The notes under the pieces are model-generated. The model had not been told where the DNA came from. It saw nothing but the letters and a program-made list of their open reading frames with translations, and ran no database searches. Below, piece by piece: positions 1 to 7,494 of a stretch of 10,271 bases of DNA. This stretch comes from Gemmatimonadota bacterium. GTDB lineage: Bacteria; ARS69. Location: contig BQJX01000050.1 in NCBI GenBank assembly GCA_021604925.1, positions 1 to 10,271 of the forward strand, in the 5' to 3' direction. A program made the position numbers and the translations under genes. How positions within the stretch are numbered: position 1 is the first letter of the stretch; every line of letters begins with the position of its first letter.

Positions 1-22
1 GCGCCAGAATCAACGTGGTCAC
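1..22 (-). CDS. Start of next gene, probable ABC-2 permease (partial)
   Basis: A GTG codon at 20-22 overlaps the TGA stop of the ABC ATPase gene in a GTGA arrangement. It is preceded at a 7-nt spacing by the purine-rich Shine-Dalgarno-like stretch AAGGGGG (30-36, read on the minus strand). Only seven codons are visible (V/M-T-T-L-I-L-A) before the window ends. They are hydrophobic, as expected for an inner-membrane protein. ABC-2 exporter ATPases are usually followed by their permease, and in Myxococcus the pilH ATPase gene is followed by the permease pilI. The identity is inferred from context only. The start itself is moderately supported by the ribosome binding site and the 4-bp overlap. 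Confidence 0.5.
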
Positions 23-1056
23 CGCGATTCCCCCTTCTCGCTCACCGCCGGTCGCTCCGTTCGATCGCCGGACTCCCGGCTGCGGCCGCTGGACCGCTCC
101 GGGGCGTCCACCGCGGACCGATGGGGTCGCCGCACCTCCGAAGCCGTCATCTGCAGGAAGTACTCCTCCAGCGAGACGCGCCGCGGAGCGAACGTGAGGA
201 GGTTGCCGCCTTCGTCCAGGATCTTGCGCACCACCGCCTCGGCTTCGGTTCGATCCACCTCGCCGATCCACCCGGTGGCGCCGGGACGGAGATTCCGGAA
301 GCAGCGGTCCAACCCGGACGTCTGCATGTTTGCGGAGAAGCCCAGCTCCACCACGCGACCGTCGTTGGACAGGAAGTCGTCCAGCGAGCCGCACTGGAGC
401 AGCTCGCCCTGGTTGAGGATCGCCACGCGATCCGCCGTTGCCTCGATGTCGGCCAGCACGTGCGTGGACAGGAACACCGTGGCGCCCTCGCCCCGCAGCG
501 AACGGATGAGATCGCGGAACTCGCTGCGGCCCTGCGGATCCAGTCCGTTCATGGGCTCGTCCAGCACCACGAGCCGCGGCTGATGCAGGATCGCCACCGC
601 AATCCCGACCCGCTGCAGCATGCCGCGCGAGTACGTCCGCAGCTGGCGGTCCCACGACTCCTCGTCCAGATGAACGCGGTGCAGCACGGCCGCCACCCGA
701 TCCTTCAGGGTGGCCGACTCCAGGCGATGCAGCTCGCCGGCGAACGTCAGGAGTTCGCGGGCGGTGAGGTACCTGTAGAAATTGGGGGCGTCGGGCAGGA
801 ATCCCAGATCCCGCCGGGCGTCCACGCTTCCGAACGGCTGTCCTAGCAGGGTGCCGGCCCCCTGCGTGGGGCGGATGAGACCCAGCAGGACCTTGATCGC
901 GGTGGTCTTGCCCGCGCCGTTGGGGCCCAGAAACCCGAAGATCTCCCCGGCCCGGACCTGGAGGTCCAGCCCGTGCAGCGCCACCTTGGGGCGCTGCAGG
1001 AAGGGGCTCCGGAATACCTTTCGAATGCCTTGCAGGTCGATGAGCAGGTCGGACAC
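19..1056 (-). CDS. ABC transporter ATP-binding protein (ABC-2 exporter type, PilH-like position)
   Basis: This 345-residue cytoplasmic ATPase should power an ABC-2-type membrane exporter. Visible motifs are Walker A GPNGAGKTT (residues 44-52), FLPD at 86-89 in the Q-loop region, the atypical signature YSRGMLQRV (142-150, in place of LSGGQ), Walker B VVLDEP (163-168), a D-loop GLD (171-173) and the H-loop STH (197-199). A C-terminal regulatory domain (about 233-303) is followed by about 40 residues rich in Arg, Ser and Glu that look disordered. The GTG start is supported by AGGAG five bases upstream. It lies 114 bp beyond the pilA terminator, so it probably has its own promoter, though I see no convincing one. 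In Myxococcus an ABC ATPase (PilH) needed for pilus biogenesis sits just downstream of the pilA region, and the synteny here suggests the same role. The ATPase call is firm, but the pilus role and the substrate are inferred. Confidence 0.9.
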   Translation of the reverse strand: MSDLLIDLQGIRKVFRSPFLQRPKVALHGLDLQVRAGEIFGFLGPNGAGKTTAIKVLLGLIRPTQGAGTLLGQPFGSVDARRDLGFLPDAPNFYRYLTARELLTFAGELHRLESATLKDRVAAVLHRVHLDEESWDRQLRTYSRGMLQRVGIAVAILHQPRLVVLDEPMNGLDPQGRSEFRDLIRSLRGEGATVFLSTHVLADIEATADRVAILNQGELLQCGSLDDFLSNDGRVVELGFSANMQTSGLDRCFRNLRPGATGWIGEVDRTEAEAVVRKILDEGGNLLTFAPRRVSLEEYFLQMTASEVRRPHRSAVDAPERSSGRSRESGDRTERPAVSEKGESR

Positions 1057-1169
1057 GGGATCTCCTGGAGACGGGCTTTCGGCTTTCTTCAGCGGAACAG
1101 GGTCACCTTCGACATCGGCGGATCCGGGGGGAGAGTTGAGGGCAGGACGCGGAACGGGGCGGGCACACG

Positions 1170-1200
1170 AAAAAGGGCCAGGGACTCTCGTCCCTGACCC
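1170..1200 (-). terminator. Intrinsic terminator of pilA
   Basis: Read on the minus strand, an 11-bp stem (GGGTCAGGGAC / GTCCCTGGCCC, one G-U wobble) encloses a GAGA tetraloop and is followed directly by five T residues (1170-1174). The stem begins 26 nt after the pilA stop codon. The wobble pairs only in the minus-strand RNA (it is C-A in plus-strand RNA), which agrees with termination of pilA. This makes pilA a single-gene transcript unless there is read-through to the ABC gene. Confidence 0.9.
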
Positions 1201-1226
1201 CGCGTTCGAACTGGGTTCGAAGTGTT

Positions 1227-1691
1227 CTACTGGTTCGTCAGCACCAGCGAGAGGATCGCACCGGTGTCATCCTCGCCCGTGATGTCGTAGGCGTCGATGG
1301 CGCCACCGGCGACCGTCGGGACCAGGTTCAGCGACACGCCACCAGCAGCGTCCGTGGCCGGCGGGGTACCGAGGGCCGCGGTGAAGTCCAGCGTGGTCGG
1401 CGCGTTCGTGAACGGGTTGTTCGGCATGGCGGCACCCGGCAGCAGAGCGGCCAGGGCCAGCGCACCGTCGGCCGTCACGGTCGCGGCGTTCGTCGGGTAC
1501 ACACCGTTGTTCCGGGTCGCGAAGTCTTCCACCGTGACCTGGACCGTGTGCATGGTGGACTTGACCTGGGCAACCTTGGCCCGGTTGGTCATGCCCATGA
1601 AGTTCGGGATGGCGATCGCCGCCAGGATACCGATGATGACGACCACGATCATGAGCTCGATCAGCGTAAAACCCTTATTTCCTCGAAGCAT
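1227..1691 (-). CDS. pilA: Type IV major pilin (prepilin)
   Basis: This 154-residue type IVa-like prepilin is the structural subunit of the pilus. A short basic leader, MLRGNKG, precedes the prepilin peptidase site G7|F8, and the mature protein begins FTLIE with the conserved Glu at +5. A hydrophobic alpha1-N helix runs to about residue 30 (IVVVIIGILAAIAIPNF). The amphipathic helix continues through residues 36-60 and leads to NNGVYP. The remainder is rich in Ala, Thr, Gly and Pro and carries no cysteine, so the usual disulfide-closed D-region is absent. The ATG start is supported by AGGAGG (1699-1704) seven bases upstream. It lies just after the pilR terminator and has its own sigma-54 promoter. 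The pilin assignment is firm. That it is the major pilin rests on its position, the single copy and the dedicated promoter. Confidence 0.95.
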   Translation of the reverse strand: MLRGNKGFTLIELMIVVVIIGILAAIAIPNFMGMTNRAKVAQVKSTMHTVQVTVEDFATRNNGVYPTNAATVTADGALALAALLPGAAMPNNPFTNAPTTLDFTAALGTPPATDAAGGVSLNLVPTVAGGAIDAYDITGEDDTGAILSLVLTNQ

Positions 1692-1698
1692 CTAGGCT

Positions 1699-1704
1699 CC
1701 TCCT
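1699..1704 (-). promoter_or_regulatory. Ribosome binding site of pilA
   Basis: A perfect AGGAGG on the minus strand, seven bases before the ATG at 1689-1691. It fixes the pilin start and suggests high translation, in keeping with an abundant structural protein. Confidence 0.85.
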
Positions 1705-1753
1705 AATGTGAGTCCCTGGGGGTACTGCGGTTCGGGCGTACGCTCGAACCAAC

Positions 1754-1769
1754 TGCATGGGCCGTGCCA
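1754..1769 (-). promoter_or_regulatory. Sigma-54 (-24/-12) promoter of pilA
   Basis: The minus strand reads TGGCACGGCCCATGCA. The sigma-54 consensus is TGGCACG-N4-TTGCA/T, so every defined position but one agrees (A in place of the first T of the -12 box). GG and GC are separated by exactly 10 bases. Transcription would start near 1743, leaving a leader of about 50 nt that contains the AGGAGG site. Sigma-54 promoters need an activator ATPase, and pilR, encoded immediately upstream, is of exactly that class. PilR-driven sigma-54 transcription of pilA is established in Pseudomonas, Myxococcus and Geobacter. Confidence 0.88.
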
Positions 1770-1876
1770 ATCGTCGGGTCATCGTCCCTATGCGAGCCAA
1801 TCCCATGTCCTGCAACTACTTCCACCACCACTCCCAATTCCCGTCTCCTCGCCCGATCCTTCGAGCGATCTCCCGT

Positions 1877-1921
1877 TTCGCAACGGACATTGCGAAGTGC
1901 AACGCGATGCGGGGGAGCGAA
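1877..1921. promoter_or_regulatory. Candidate upstream activator (PilR) binding region
   Basis: A perfect 7-bp inverted repeat, TTCGCAA-N6-TTGCGAA, occupies 1877-1896. A further GCGAA half-site lies at 1917-1921, 25 bp from the matching half-site at 1892-1896. An 8-bp direct repeat GATGCGGG occurs at 1906-1913 and 1925-1932. The inverted repeat is centred about 143 bp upstream of the predicted pilA start, within the usual range for enhancer sites of sigma-54 activators. The symmetry fits the Fis-type helix-turn-helix dimer of PilR. Binding by PilR is inference. Between this element and the promoter (1770-1876) I see no other clear signal. Confidence 0.5.
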
Positions 1922-1959
1922 GCGGATGCGGGAGGTCCCTTCCCACAGTTTCATCGGTG

Positions 1960-1987
1960 CCTGGGGGGCCAATCATTACGCCCCAGG
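1960..1987. other. Weak stem-loop after the pilR terminator
   Basis: CCTGGGG (1960-1966) pairs with CCCCAGG (1981-1987) around a 14-nt loop. It lies just beyond the T-tract of the pilR terminator in the direction of transcription. It has no T-tract of its own and a long loop, so it may be only a backup pause site or chance pairing in GC-rich DNA. Confidence 0.25.
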
Positions 1988-1991
1988 ACAC

Positions 1992-2028
1992 AAAAACGCC
2001 CCGTGCGACCGGATCCGCACGGGGCGTT
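1992..2028 (-). terminator. Intrinsic terminator of the pilB-T-C-S-R cluster
   Basis: On the minus strand a perfect stem, AACGCCCCGTGCG pairing with CGCACGGGGCGTT, encloses an 8-nt loop and runs into five T residues (1992-1996). The stem begins 26 nt after the pilR stop codon. It separates the regulator genes from pilA, so pilA depends on its own promoter. Confidence 0.92.
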
Positions 2029-2054
2029 GTTCCTTCAAGCGCGGGTCGAGCCGA

Positions 2055-3461
2055 TCAGGAGTCGGCGTCTTCCGAGGTGGGAGTCTTTTCGGGATCCAGT
2101 CCGTATCGTTGGATCTTCCGGTACAACGTGGATGAATTGATGCCAAGAATGGTAGACGCTCGCTTCTTCTGCCAGCCCGTGACCTCCAGCACCTTCATCA
2201 TGTAGTCGCGCTCCACGTCTTCGAGCGTTCCGGTGAGGTTGCCGTCGGCATCGATGCCGGCCAGCAGCGCCTCGTCACTGGCCCGCTGGCTCACCACGCG
2301 ATCCGGCAGCGAATCCAACGTGAGGCACGGCCCCTCTTCCAGGATGACTCCGCGTTCGATCACGTTCTCGAGCTCCCGCACGTTGCCCGGCCAGGCGTAG
2401 TGGCCCAGCGCCTGCATGGCCTCGTCCGAGACCTCCATCATGGGGCGCTCCGAGACGCGACAGTAGTGCTGGAGGAAGTGGTCCACGAGCAACGGAATGT
2501 CCTCGCGGCGGCTGCGCAGCGGCGGCAGCGTGACCGGGATCACGTTCAACCGGTAGAACAGGTCCGCGCGGAACGTGCCGCGCTCCACTTCCAGCTCCAG
2601 GTCCGCGTTCGTGGCCGCGACCACGCGCACGTCGACCTTGACGGGCTTCTGGCCGCCCACCGGGATGATCTCGCGCTCCTGCAGGATCCGCAGCAACTTG
2701 ACCTGGATGGACTGGCTCGTCTCGCCCACCTCGTCCAGGAAGAACGTGCCGCCGCGGGCCACGATGAACAGGCCCTCCTTGTCGCGCACGGCGCCGGTAA
2801 AGCTGCCCTTCACGTGGCCGAACAGTTCCGACTCCAGCAGCGACTCCGGCAGCGCGCCGCAGTTGATGGAGACGAACGGGCCCGTGGCGCGTCGCGACCA
2901 GTGGTGGATCTGCCGCGCAAAGAGCTCCTTGCCGGTGCCGCTCTCGCCGCACAGCAGCACGGTGGAGTCCGCCTTGGCGACCTTGCGAATCGTGTCGAAG
3001 ACTTCCTGGATGCGCGGGCTCCGGCCGATGATCTTGCGCGGTTCCAGCGTCTTCTTCAGCTCGTGCTTCAGGTACTTGTTCTCCGAGCGCAGGCGGCTGA
3101 TCTCCAGCGCGCGCCGCACGACGAGTTTGATCTCCTCGTTCGACGTCTGCTTCACGAAGTAGTGGAACGCGCCCTGGTTCACCGCTTCGATCGCGGTGTC
3201 CAGCGCGGCGTACGCCGTCATCATCACCACGGGAAGCCCGGGGTCGCGCGCCCGGATCTGCTTGAGCAGTTCGATCCCGGACATCGCCGGCATCTTGATA
3301 TCGGAGATCACCGCGTCGAAGGCCTCGCGGTCCAGGATCTGCAAGGCGTCCGCGCCGCTGTCCGCGACCTGGACGTCGTAGCCTTCCTTGGACAGCATGA
3401 TCTTCAGAACCTTGCGCAGGCCCTCTTCGTCGTCGACGATCAGGATTCGTTCATCGGCCAT
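2055..3461 (-). CDS. pilR: Sigma-54-dependent response regulator, NtrC family (PilR-like)
   Basis: This 468-residue cytoplasmic transcription activator is the partner of the PilS kinase encoded just upstream. The receiver domain (about 1-120) has acidic D10 and D11, phosphoacceptor D54, T82 and K104. The residue after K104 is Gln instead of the usual Pro. The AAA+ sigma-54 interaction domain (about 143-375) carries Walker A GESGTGKE (172-179), the sigma-54 contact loop GSFTGA (219-224) and Walker B FFLDEVGE (240-247). A Fis-type helix-turn-helix lies near the C-terminus (LGINSSTLYRKIQRYGL). The ATG lies 22 bp inside the pilS 3' end with only a weak GAGG upstream, suggesting translational coupling. 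A near-consensus sigma-54 promoter before pilA makes pilA the obvious target. The family is certain, and the PilR assignment comes from the locus. Confidence 0.93.
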   Translation of the reverse strand: MADERILIVDDEEGLRKVLKIMLSKEGYDVQVADSGADALQILDREAFDAVISDIKMPAMSGIELLKQIRARDPGLPVVMMTAYAALDTAIEAVNQGAFHYFVKQTSNEEIKLVVRRALEISRLRSENKYLKHELKKTLEPRKIIGRSPRIQEVFDTIRKVAKADSTVLLCGESGTGKELFARQIHHWSRRATGPFVSINCGALPESLLESELFGHVKGSFTGAVRDKEGLFIVARGGTFFLDEVGETSQSIQVKLLRILQEREIIPVGGQKPVKVDVRVVAATNADLELEVERGTFRADLFYRLNVIPVTLPPLRSRREDIPLLVDHFLQHYCRVSERPMMEVSDEAMQALGHYAWPGNVRELENVIERGVILEEGPCLTLDSLPDRVVSQRASDEALLAGIDADGNLTGTLEDVERDYMMKVLEVTGWQKKRASTILGINSSTLYRKIQRYGLDPEKTPTSEDADS

Positions 3462-5167
3462 GCGGGTGTCGCCTCGGCTGGTTGCTCGGTGGTCGTCGTG
3501 GGATCGGAGAGTGCGGTTTCCTGGGGCGACGCGTCGGGACGGACCGGCCGCTCCCCTTTCCCATCGGCGCCGATGGCGGGCAACTCCACTGTGAACACGG
3601 TCCCGATTCCCGGCGTACTCTTGACCTGGATGGTGCCCCCGTTGCCCTCCACGATCCGGGACGCAATGGACAGCCCCAGACCCGTTCCGCCCTTCTTGGA
3701 GGTGTGGAACGGCTTGAAGATGTCCTCCATGTCCTGCGGGGCGATCCCGGTCCCCGTGTCCCGGAAGACCACGAAGATCCGGCCGTCATGCAGCTCTCCG
3801 GTCACCCGCAGGATTCCGCCCACGGACATGGATTGCAACGCGTTGCGCACCAGGTTCAGGAACACCTGCTTCAGGCCGTTCTCCTCCACCTCCGCCCGGA
3901 AATCCTGGCCGTCGGCGAACTCCAGAAGCAGTGTCTTGCCCACGGTCAGTGCGCGATCGTGCCGCACCAGGCGAACCACTTCCCGCGCGGTCTGCGAAAC
4001 ATCGTGGATTCGACGGGACTTGGAGTGATCCTGCGTGTAGTCCAGCACCCCGTCGATGATGCGATTGAGGCGCGCCGACTCGTTCACGATCAGCTCCATC
4101 AGCTCGCGCTCCTCGGTGTCCCGGCCCCCTTCCGCGTCCAACACCTGCACCGCGCCGGAAATGGACGCGAGCGGGTTGCGGATCTCGTGCGCCACGCCCG
4201 CGGCCAGCTCTCCCAGGGCCGCCAGCTGCTCGGAACGCCGCATCTCGCGCTCCATCCGGCGCGCCTGCTTGAGGTCCGCGAACGTCACGATGAGCCCCTC
4301 CAGGGTGTCGTCGTCCTGGATCAGCGGCGCAAAGGAGACGCCCACCGGGTGCATCTGCGACTCCCGCCACAACACGATCTCCTCGCGGACCGCCCACTTG
4401 CGCGTGATCAGCACGTCCTCCATGGCGTCCACGAGCGAAGGGGAACTCTCGGCCAGAAAGCTGCCGAGGTCGCGTCCCACCAGATCGGTCTCCGGCGGCA
4501 GACGCAGCAGGTCGCGCACGGCCTGGTTCGCCCGCACGATTCGCCCGCCGGCCGACGCCGTGAGAATCCCCACGGGCATGTGCTCCAGGATCCGGTCCGT
4601 GGACGTGAGCACGCGATGGAGTTCCTGCGTGGCCACCGCCGCCTCCACCCGGGAGCGCTGCGCCCGCCCGGCCAGCGCCCCCGTGAGCACGGCCAGCGTG
4701 AGGAACGCACCTCCGTGAAGCGCCACCTGGTAACCCACGCGAGCCGCCGTGAGCGACCCGTCCAGACCGCCCACGTAGGCCGCCACGGTGGCGAACACCG
4801 CAATGGACCCGATCGACGCGAGCACGGCGCCGGTCGCTCCCACCCGGAGCCCGGCAATGAGGATGACCACCGCGAACAGCGGCACCACCGGGCTGTCCAC
4901 GCCGCCGGTCGCCGACACGAGGATGGAGACGAACACGAGATCGAAGATGGATTCCGCGGTGGCCTGCGTCCCGCGGGAGAGCGCCCGCCGCTGCCGGAAG
5001 GACAGCGCGGTGAACACGCCCAGCAGGCCCAGGAGCGGCCACGGGGAGAAGCCCAGTTCCCCGGTCATGGCCAGGAACAGCAGCAATCCGCCCAGAACGC
5101 CGGAGACCACGAACCGGATGAAGCCCGATCCGTGGTCCCCCTGCGTGCCGAGGTCTTCCGGGTTCAC
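3440..5167 (-). CDS. pilS: PAS-domain sensor histidine kinase (PilS-like)
   Basis: This 575-residue inner-membrane kinase should phosphorylate PilR. Six hydrophobic segments (about 16-34, 42-57, 72-86, 94-108, 111-133 and 148-166) match the six-TM sensor of PilS. A linker helix leads to a PAS domain (about 186-300). The dimerisation and phosphotransfer segment has H327 in AAGVAHEIRNPLAS. The ATPase domain shows the N-box (N442), DTGTG (470-474) and FKPFHTSKKGGTGLGL (484-499). A tail after about residue 531, rich in Pro, Thr and Glu, looks disordered and overlaps the pilR start. The GTG start lies 6 bp after the pilC stop with a weak ribosome site. The next Met (residue 34) lies inside the first TM segment, so GTG is preferred. 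In model systems PilS senses pilin in the membrane; that is family knowledge and not visible here. Confidence 0.92.
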   Translation of the reverse strand: MNPEDLGTQGDHGSGFIRFVVSGVLGGLLLFLAMTGELGFSPWPLLGLLGVFTALSFRQRRALSRGTQATAESIFDLVFVSILVSATGGVDSPVVPLFAVVILIAGLRVGATGAVLASIGSIAVFATVAAYVGGLDGSLTAARVGYQVALHGGAFLTLAVLTGALAGRAQRSRVEAAVATQELHRVLTSTDRILEHMPVGILTASAGGRIVRANQAVRDLLRLPPETDLVGRDLGSFLAESSPSLVDAMEDVLITRKWAVREEIVLWRESQMHPVGVSFAPLIQDDDTLEGLIVTFADLKQARRMEREMRRSEQLAALGELAAGVAHEIRNPLASISGAVQVLDAEGGRDTEERELMELIVNESARLNRIIDGVLDYTQDHSKSRRIHDVSQTAREVVRLVRHDRALTVGKTLLLEFADGQDFRAEVEENGLKQVFLNLVRNALQSMSVGGILRVTGELHDGRIFVVFRDTGTGIAPQDMEDIFKPFHTSKKGGTGLGLSIASRIVEGNGGTIQVKSTPGIGTVFTVELPAIGADGKGERPVRPDASPQETALSDPTTTTEQPAEATPAWPMNES

Positions 5168-5173
5168 GCCCGC

Positions 5174-6382
5174 CTACCCGGCGATGACGTTGACCATCTG
5201 GAAGATCGGAAGGTACATGGCCACGACCATTCCACCGACGATCGCACCCATGAACACGATCATCACGGGTTCGATGATGGACGTGAGGGCGTCCACCGCC
5301 GAGTCGACTTCTTCATCGTAGAAGTCGGCGATCTTGGTGAGCATCTCGTCCAGCGCACCCGTCTCCTCACCCACCGTGATCATCTGGACCACCATGGGTG
5401 GGAACACGCCGGACTGCCGCAGCGGGTTCGAGATCGTGTCGCCTTCCCGAATCGACGTGCGCGCCATCATGACCGCGTCCTGCACGATCACGTTGCCAGC
5501 CGTCTTGGCGGTGATCTCGAGGCCGTCCAGAATGGGCACACCGGAGGAGACCAGCGTTCCCAGCGTCCGGGTGAACCGGGCCACGGCGCCCTTGCGGAGC
5601 ACGTCGCCCAGGACCGGCATCTTCAGCATCAACCCGTCAATGCGATGATGGCCGCCATCCGTGGCGTAGTACTTCTTCAGGCCGAACAGGAAGCCGGCCG
5701 TACCGGCCAGCAGTGCCCACCAGTACCCACGGATGAAGTTCGACGCCCCCAGCACGACCTTGGTCGGCAGCGGCAGCTCCGCCCCGAAGTCCGAGAACAT
5801 GCGGGCAAACGTGGGGATGATGAACATGAGCATGAAGAGCGTGGCTCCCAGGGCCACCACCAGCACGACCGCCGGGTACATGAGCGCGCTCTTCACCTTC
5901 CGCTTCAGGGCCTCGATCTTCTCGATGTAGTCGGCCAGGCGGAGAAGAATGGTGTCCAGGATACCGCCGGCCTCGCCGGCGCTCACCATGTTCACGTACA
6001 GTTCGTCGAACGCCTTGGGATGCTTGCGGAACGACTCCGACAGCGTGGCGCCGGCCTCGATGTCGTTCATCACCTTCTTGGTGATGTCCCGGAAGTGCTC
6101 CTTGCTCAGCTGCCGCGACAGGATGTCGAGGCACTGAACCAGCGGCAACCCGGCGTTGATCATCGTGGCGAACTGGCGCGTGAAGATCGCCAGATCCTTC
6201 GTCCCGATTCCGCCGCCGCCCGGCATCTTGAAGCTGATTTCCTTCGGCTTCTGCTTCACCGAAGTGACGATGATGCGCTTCTTGCGAAGTTGGGACAGCA
6301 ATTCGCTGCGGTTGGTCACCGTGAGCTCGCCGCTCACGACTTCCCCGCCCGAAGTGCGGCCTCTCCAAACGTAGGTAGTCAT
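5174..6382 (-). CDS. pilC: Type IV pilus inner-membrane platform protein
   Basis: This 402-residue member of the GspF/PilC family is the polytopic platform that couples the cytoplasmic PilB and PilT motors to pilin insertion and removal. It has the duplicated T2SSF domain (about 67-190 and 270-393). The parallel motifs FTRQFATMINAGLPL (67-81) and ARFTRTLGTLVSSGVP (268-283) mark the repeat, as do SAGEAGG and TVGEETG later in each. Membrane segments are at about 169-190, 218-236 and 372-394. Length is typical. The ATG is preceded by AAGGGGAG (6391-6398) and lies 18 bp after the pilT stop. It is followed by pilS after 6 bp. Confidence 0.95.
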   Translation of the reverse strand: MTTYVWRGRTSGGEVVSGELTVTNRSELLSQLRKKRIIVTSVKQKPKEISFKMPGGGGIGTKDLAIFTRQFATMINAGLPLVQCLDILSRQLSKEHFRDITKKVMNDIEAGATLSESFRKHPKAFDELYVNMVSAGEAGGILDTILLRLADYIEKIEALKRKVKSALMYPAVVLVVALGATLFMLMFIIPTFARMFSDFGAELPLPTKVVLGASNFIRGYWWALLAGTAGFLFGLKKYYATDGGHHRIDGLMLKMPVLGDVLRKGAVARFTRTLGTLVSSGVPILDGLEITAKTAGNVIVQDAVMMARTSIREGDTISNPLRQSGVFPPMVVQMITVGEETGALDEMLTKIADFYDEEVDSAVDALTSIIEPVMIVFMGAIVGGMVVAMYLPIFQMVNVIAG

Positions 6383-6400
6383 GGTGGTCGCTCCCCTTGG

Positions 6401-7477
6401 TTACGCCACGGCCATGCTGCGGCCGATCATGCCCTCGAATTCCTTCGGATCGGGGCTACGCCCGATCGCGTCCTCGTACGAGATCTCTTTCCGGTTGTAC
6501 AGGGCCACGAGACCCTGGTTCATGGTCTGCATTCCGTGCTTCTGTCCCGCCTGCATGAGGCTGTAGATCTGGTGCACCTTCCCCTCGCGGATCAGCGCGG
6601 AGATGGCCGGCGTGCAGATCATCACCTCCGCCGACATGGCCCGGCCGGATCCCGTCAGCTTGGGCAGCAGCGTCTGCGTGACCACTCCGCGCAGCACGAA
6701 TGCGAGCTGGGAGTAGATCTGAGCGTGCTGATCCGACGGGAACGAGTCGACGATCCGGGTGATGGACTCCATGGCCGAGTTCGTATGCAACGTGGCGAAC
6801 GCAAGGTGACCGGTTTCGGCGATGGTGAGCGCCGTCTCCATGGTCTCGCGATCCCGCATCTCGCCGAGCAGGATCACGTCCGGATCCTGACGGAGGATGT
6901 GCCGCAACGCCGACGAGAAGGAGTGCGTGTCCGCACCCACCTCGCGCTGGTTCACGATGGCCCGCTTGTGGCTGTGCATGAACTCGATGGGGTCCTCGAT
7001 CGTGATGATGTGCATCGACTTCTCGGAGTTGATGCGATCGATGAGCGACGCCAGCGTGGTCGACTTTCCGGACCCGGTGGGACCGGTCACCAGGACCAGG
7101 CCCCGCGGCAGGTCGCCGAGCTTGGCTACCGAACTGGGCAACCCCAGCGTCTCGAACGGCGTCACCTCGAACGGGATCATCCGGACGACCACCGTGACCA
7201 CGCCGCGCTGGATGAAGCAGTTCCCGCGGAACCGGGCCAGTCCCTTCACGCCGAACGAGAAGTCGAGCTCGCTCTTGTTCTCGAACGTTTTCTTCTGCTC
7301 GTCGTTCAAGGCGCTGTACGCAAGCCGCTGCGTGAGATCCGGCGTCATCACGCCGGACACCTTGGACGAGACCAGCTCGCCGTCCACGCGGTACTGGGCC
7401 GGAACCCCCGCCGTCAGGTGGAGGTCGGACGCCCGGATCTTGACCATCTCTTCGAGAAGCGCTCTCAGCGATACCAT
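6401..7477 (-). CDS. pilT: Type IV pilus twitching motility ATPase (retraction motor)
   Basis: This 358-residue cytoplasmic hexameric ATPase drives pilus retraction. It has an N-terminal PAS-like domain (RASDLHLTAGVPAQYRVDG, about 15-33), Walker A GPTGSGKST (132-140), the Asp box EDPIEF (161-166), Walker B VILLGEMRD (201-209) and the His box HLAFATLHT (224-232). Near the C-terminus AISALIREGK (291-300) corresponds to the PilT-specific AIRxLIR region needed for retraction. There is no tetracysteine zinc motif, unlike PilB. I chose the ATG at 7475-7477 because AGGAGG lies seven bases upstream and the protein then starts just ahead of the conserved domain. The frame stays open upstream through the end of pilB, but that extension is low-complexity and unlike PilT. 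It lies 17 bp after pilB. Confidence 0.96.
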   Translation of the reverse strand: MVSLRALLEEMVKIRASDLHLTAGVPAQYRVDGELVSSKVSGVMTPDLTQRLAYSALNDEQKKTFENKSELDFSFGVKGLARFRGNCFIQRGVVTVVVRMIPFEVTPFETLGLPSSVAKLGDLPRGLVLVTGPTGSGKSTTLASLIDRINSEKSMHIITIEDPIEFMHSHKRAIVNQREVGADTHSFSSALRHILRQDPDVILLGEMRDRETMETALTIAETGHLAFATLHTNSAMESITRIVDSFPSDQHAQIYSQLAFVLRGVVTQTLLPKLTGSGRAMSAEVMICTPAISALIREGKVHQIYSLMQAGQKHGMQTMNQGLVALYNRKEISYEDAIGRSPDPKEFEGMIGRSMAVA

Positions 7478-7494
7478 GGTTCTCCTCCTGGCCC

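Noticed and set aside
1089..1115. Eight-codon ATG frame in the leader of the ABC ATPase gene
   Set aside because: It has no ribosome binding site and no attenuator-like structure nearby, so it is probably chance.
1703..1972. 89-codon minus-strand frame, and overlapping plus-strand frames, between pilA and pilR
   Set aside because: They overlap the sigma-54 promoter and the inverted repeat, have no coding character and give unrecognisable Arg-rich products.
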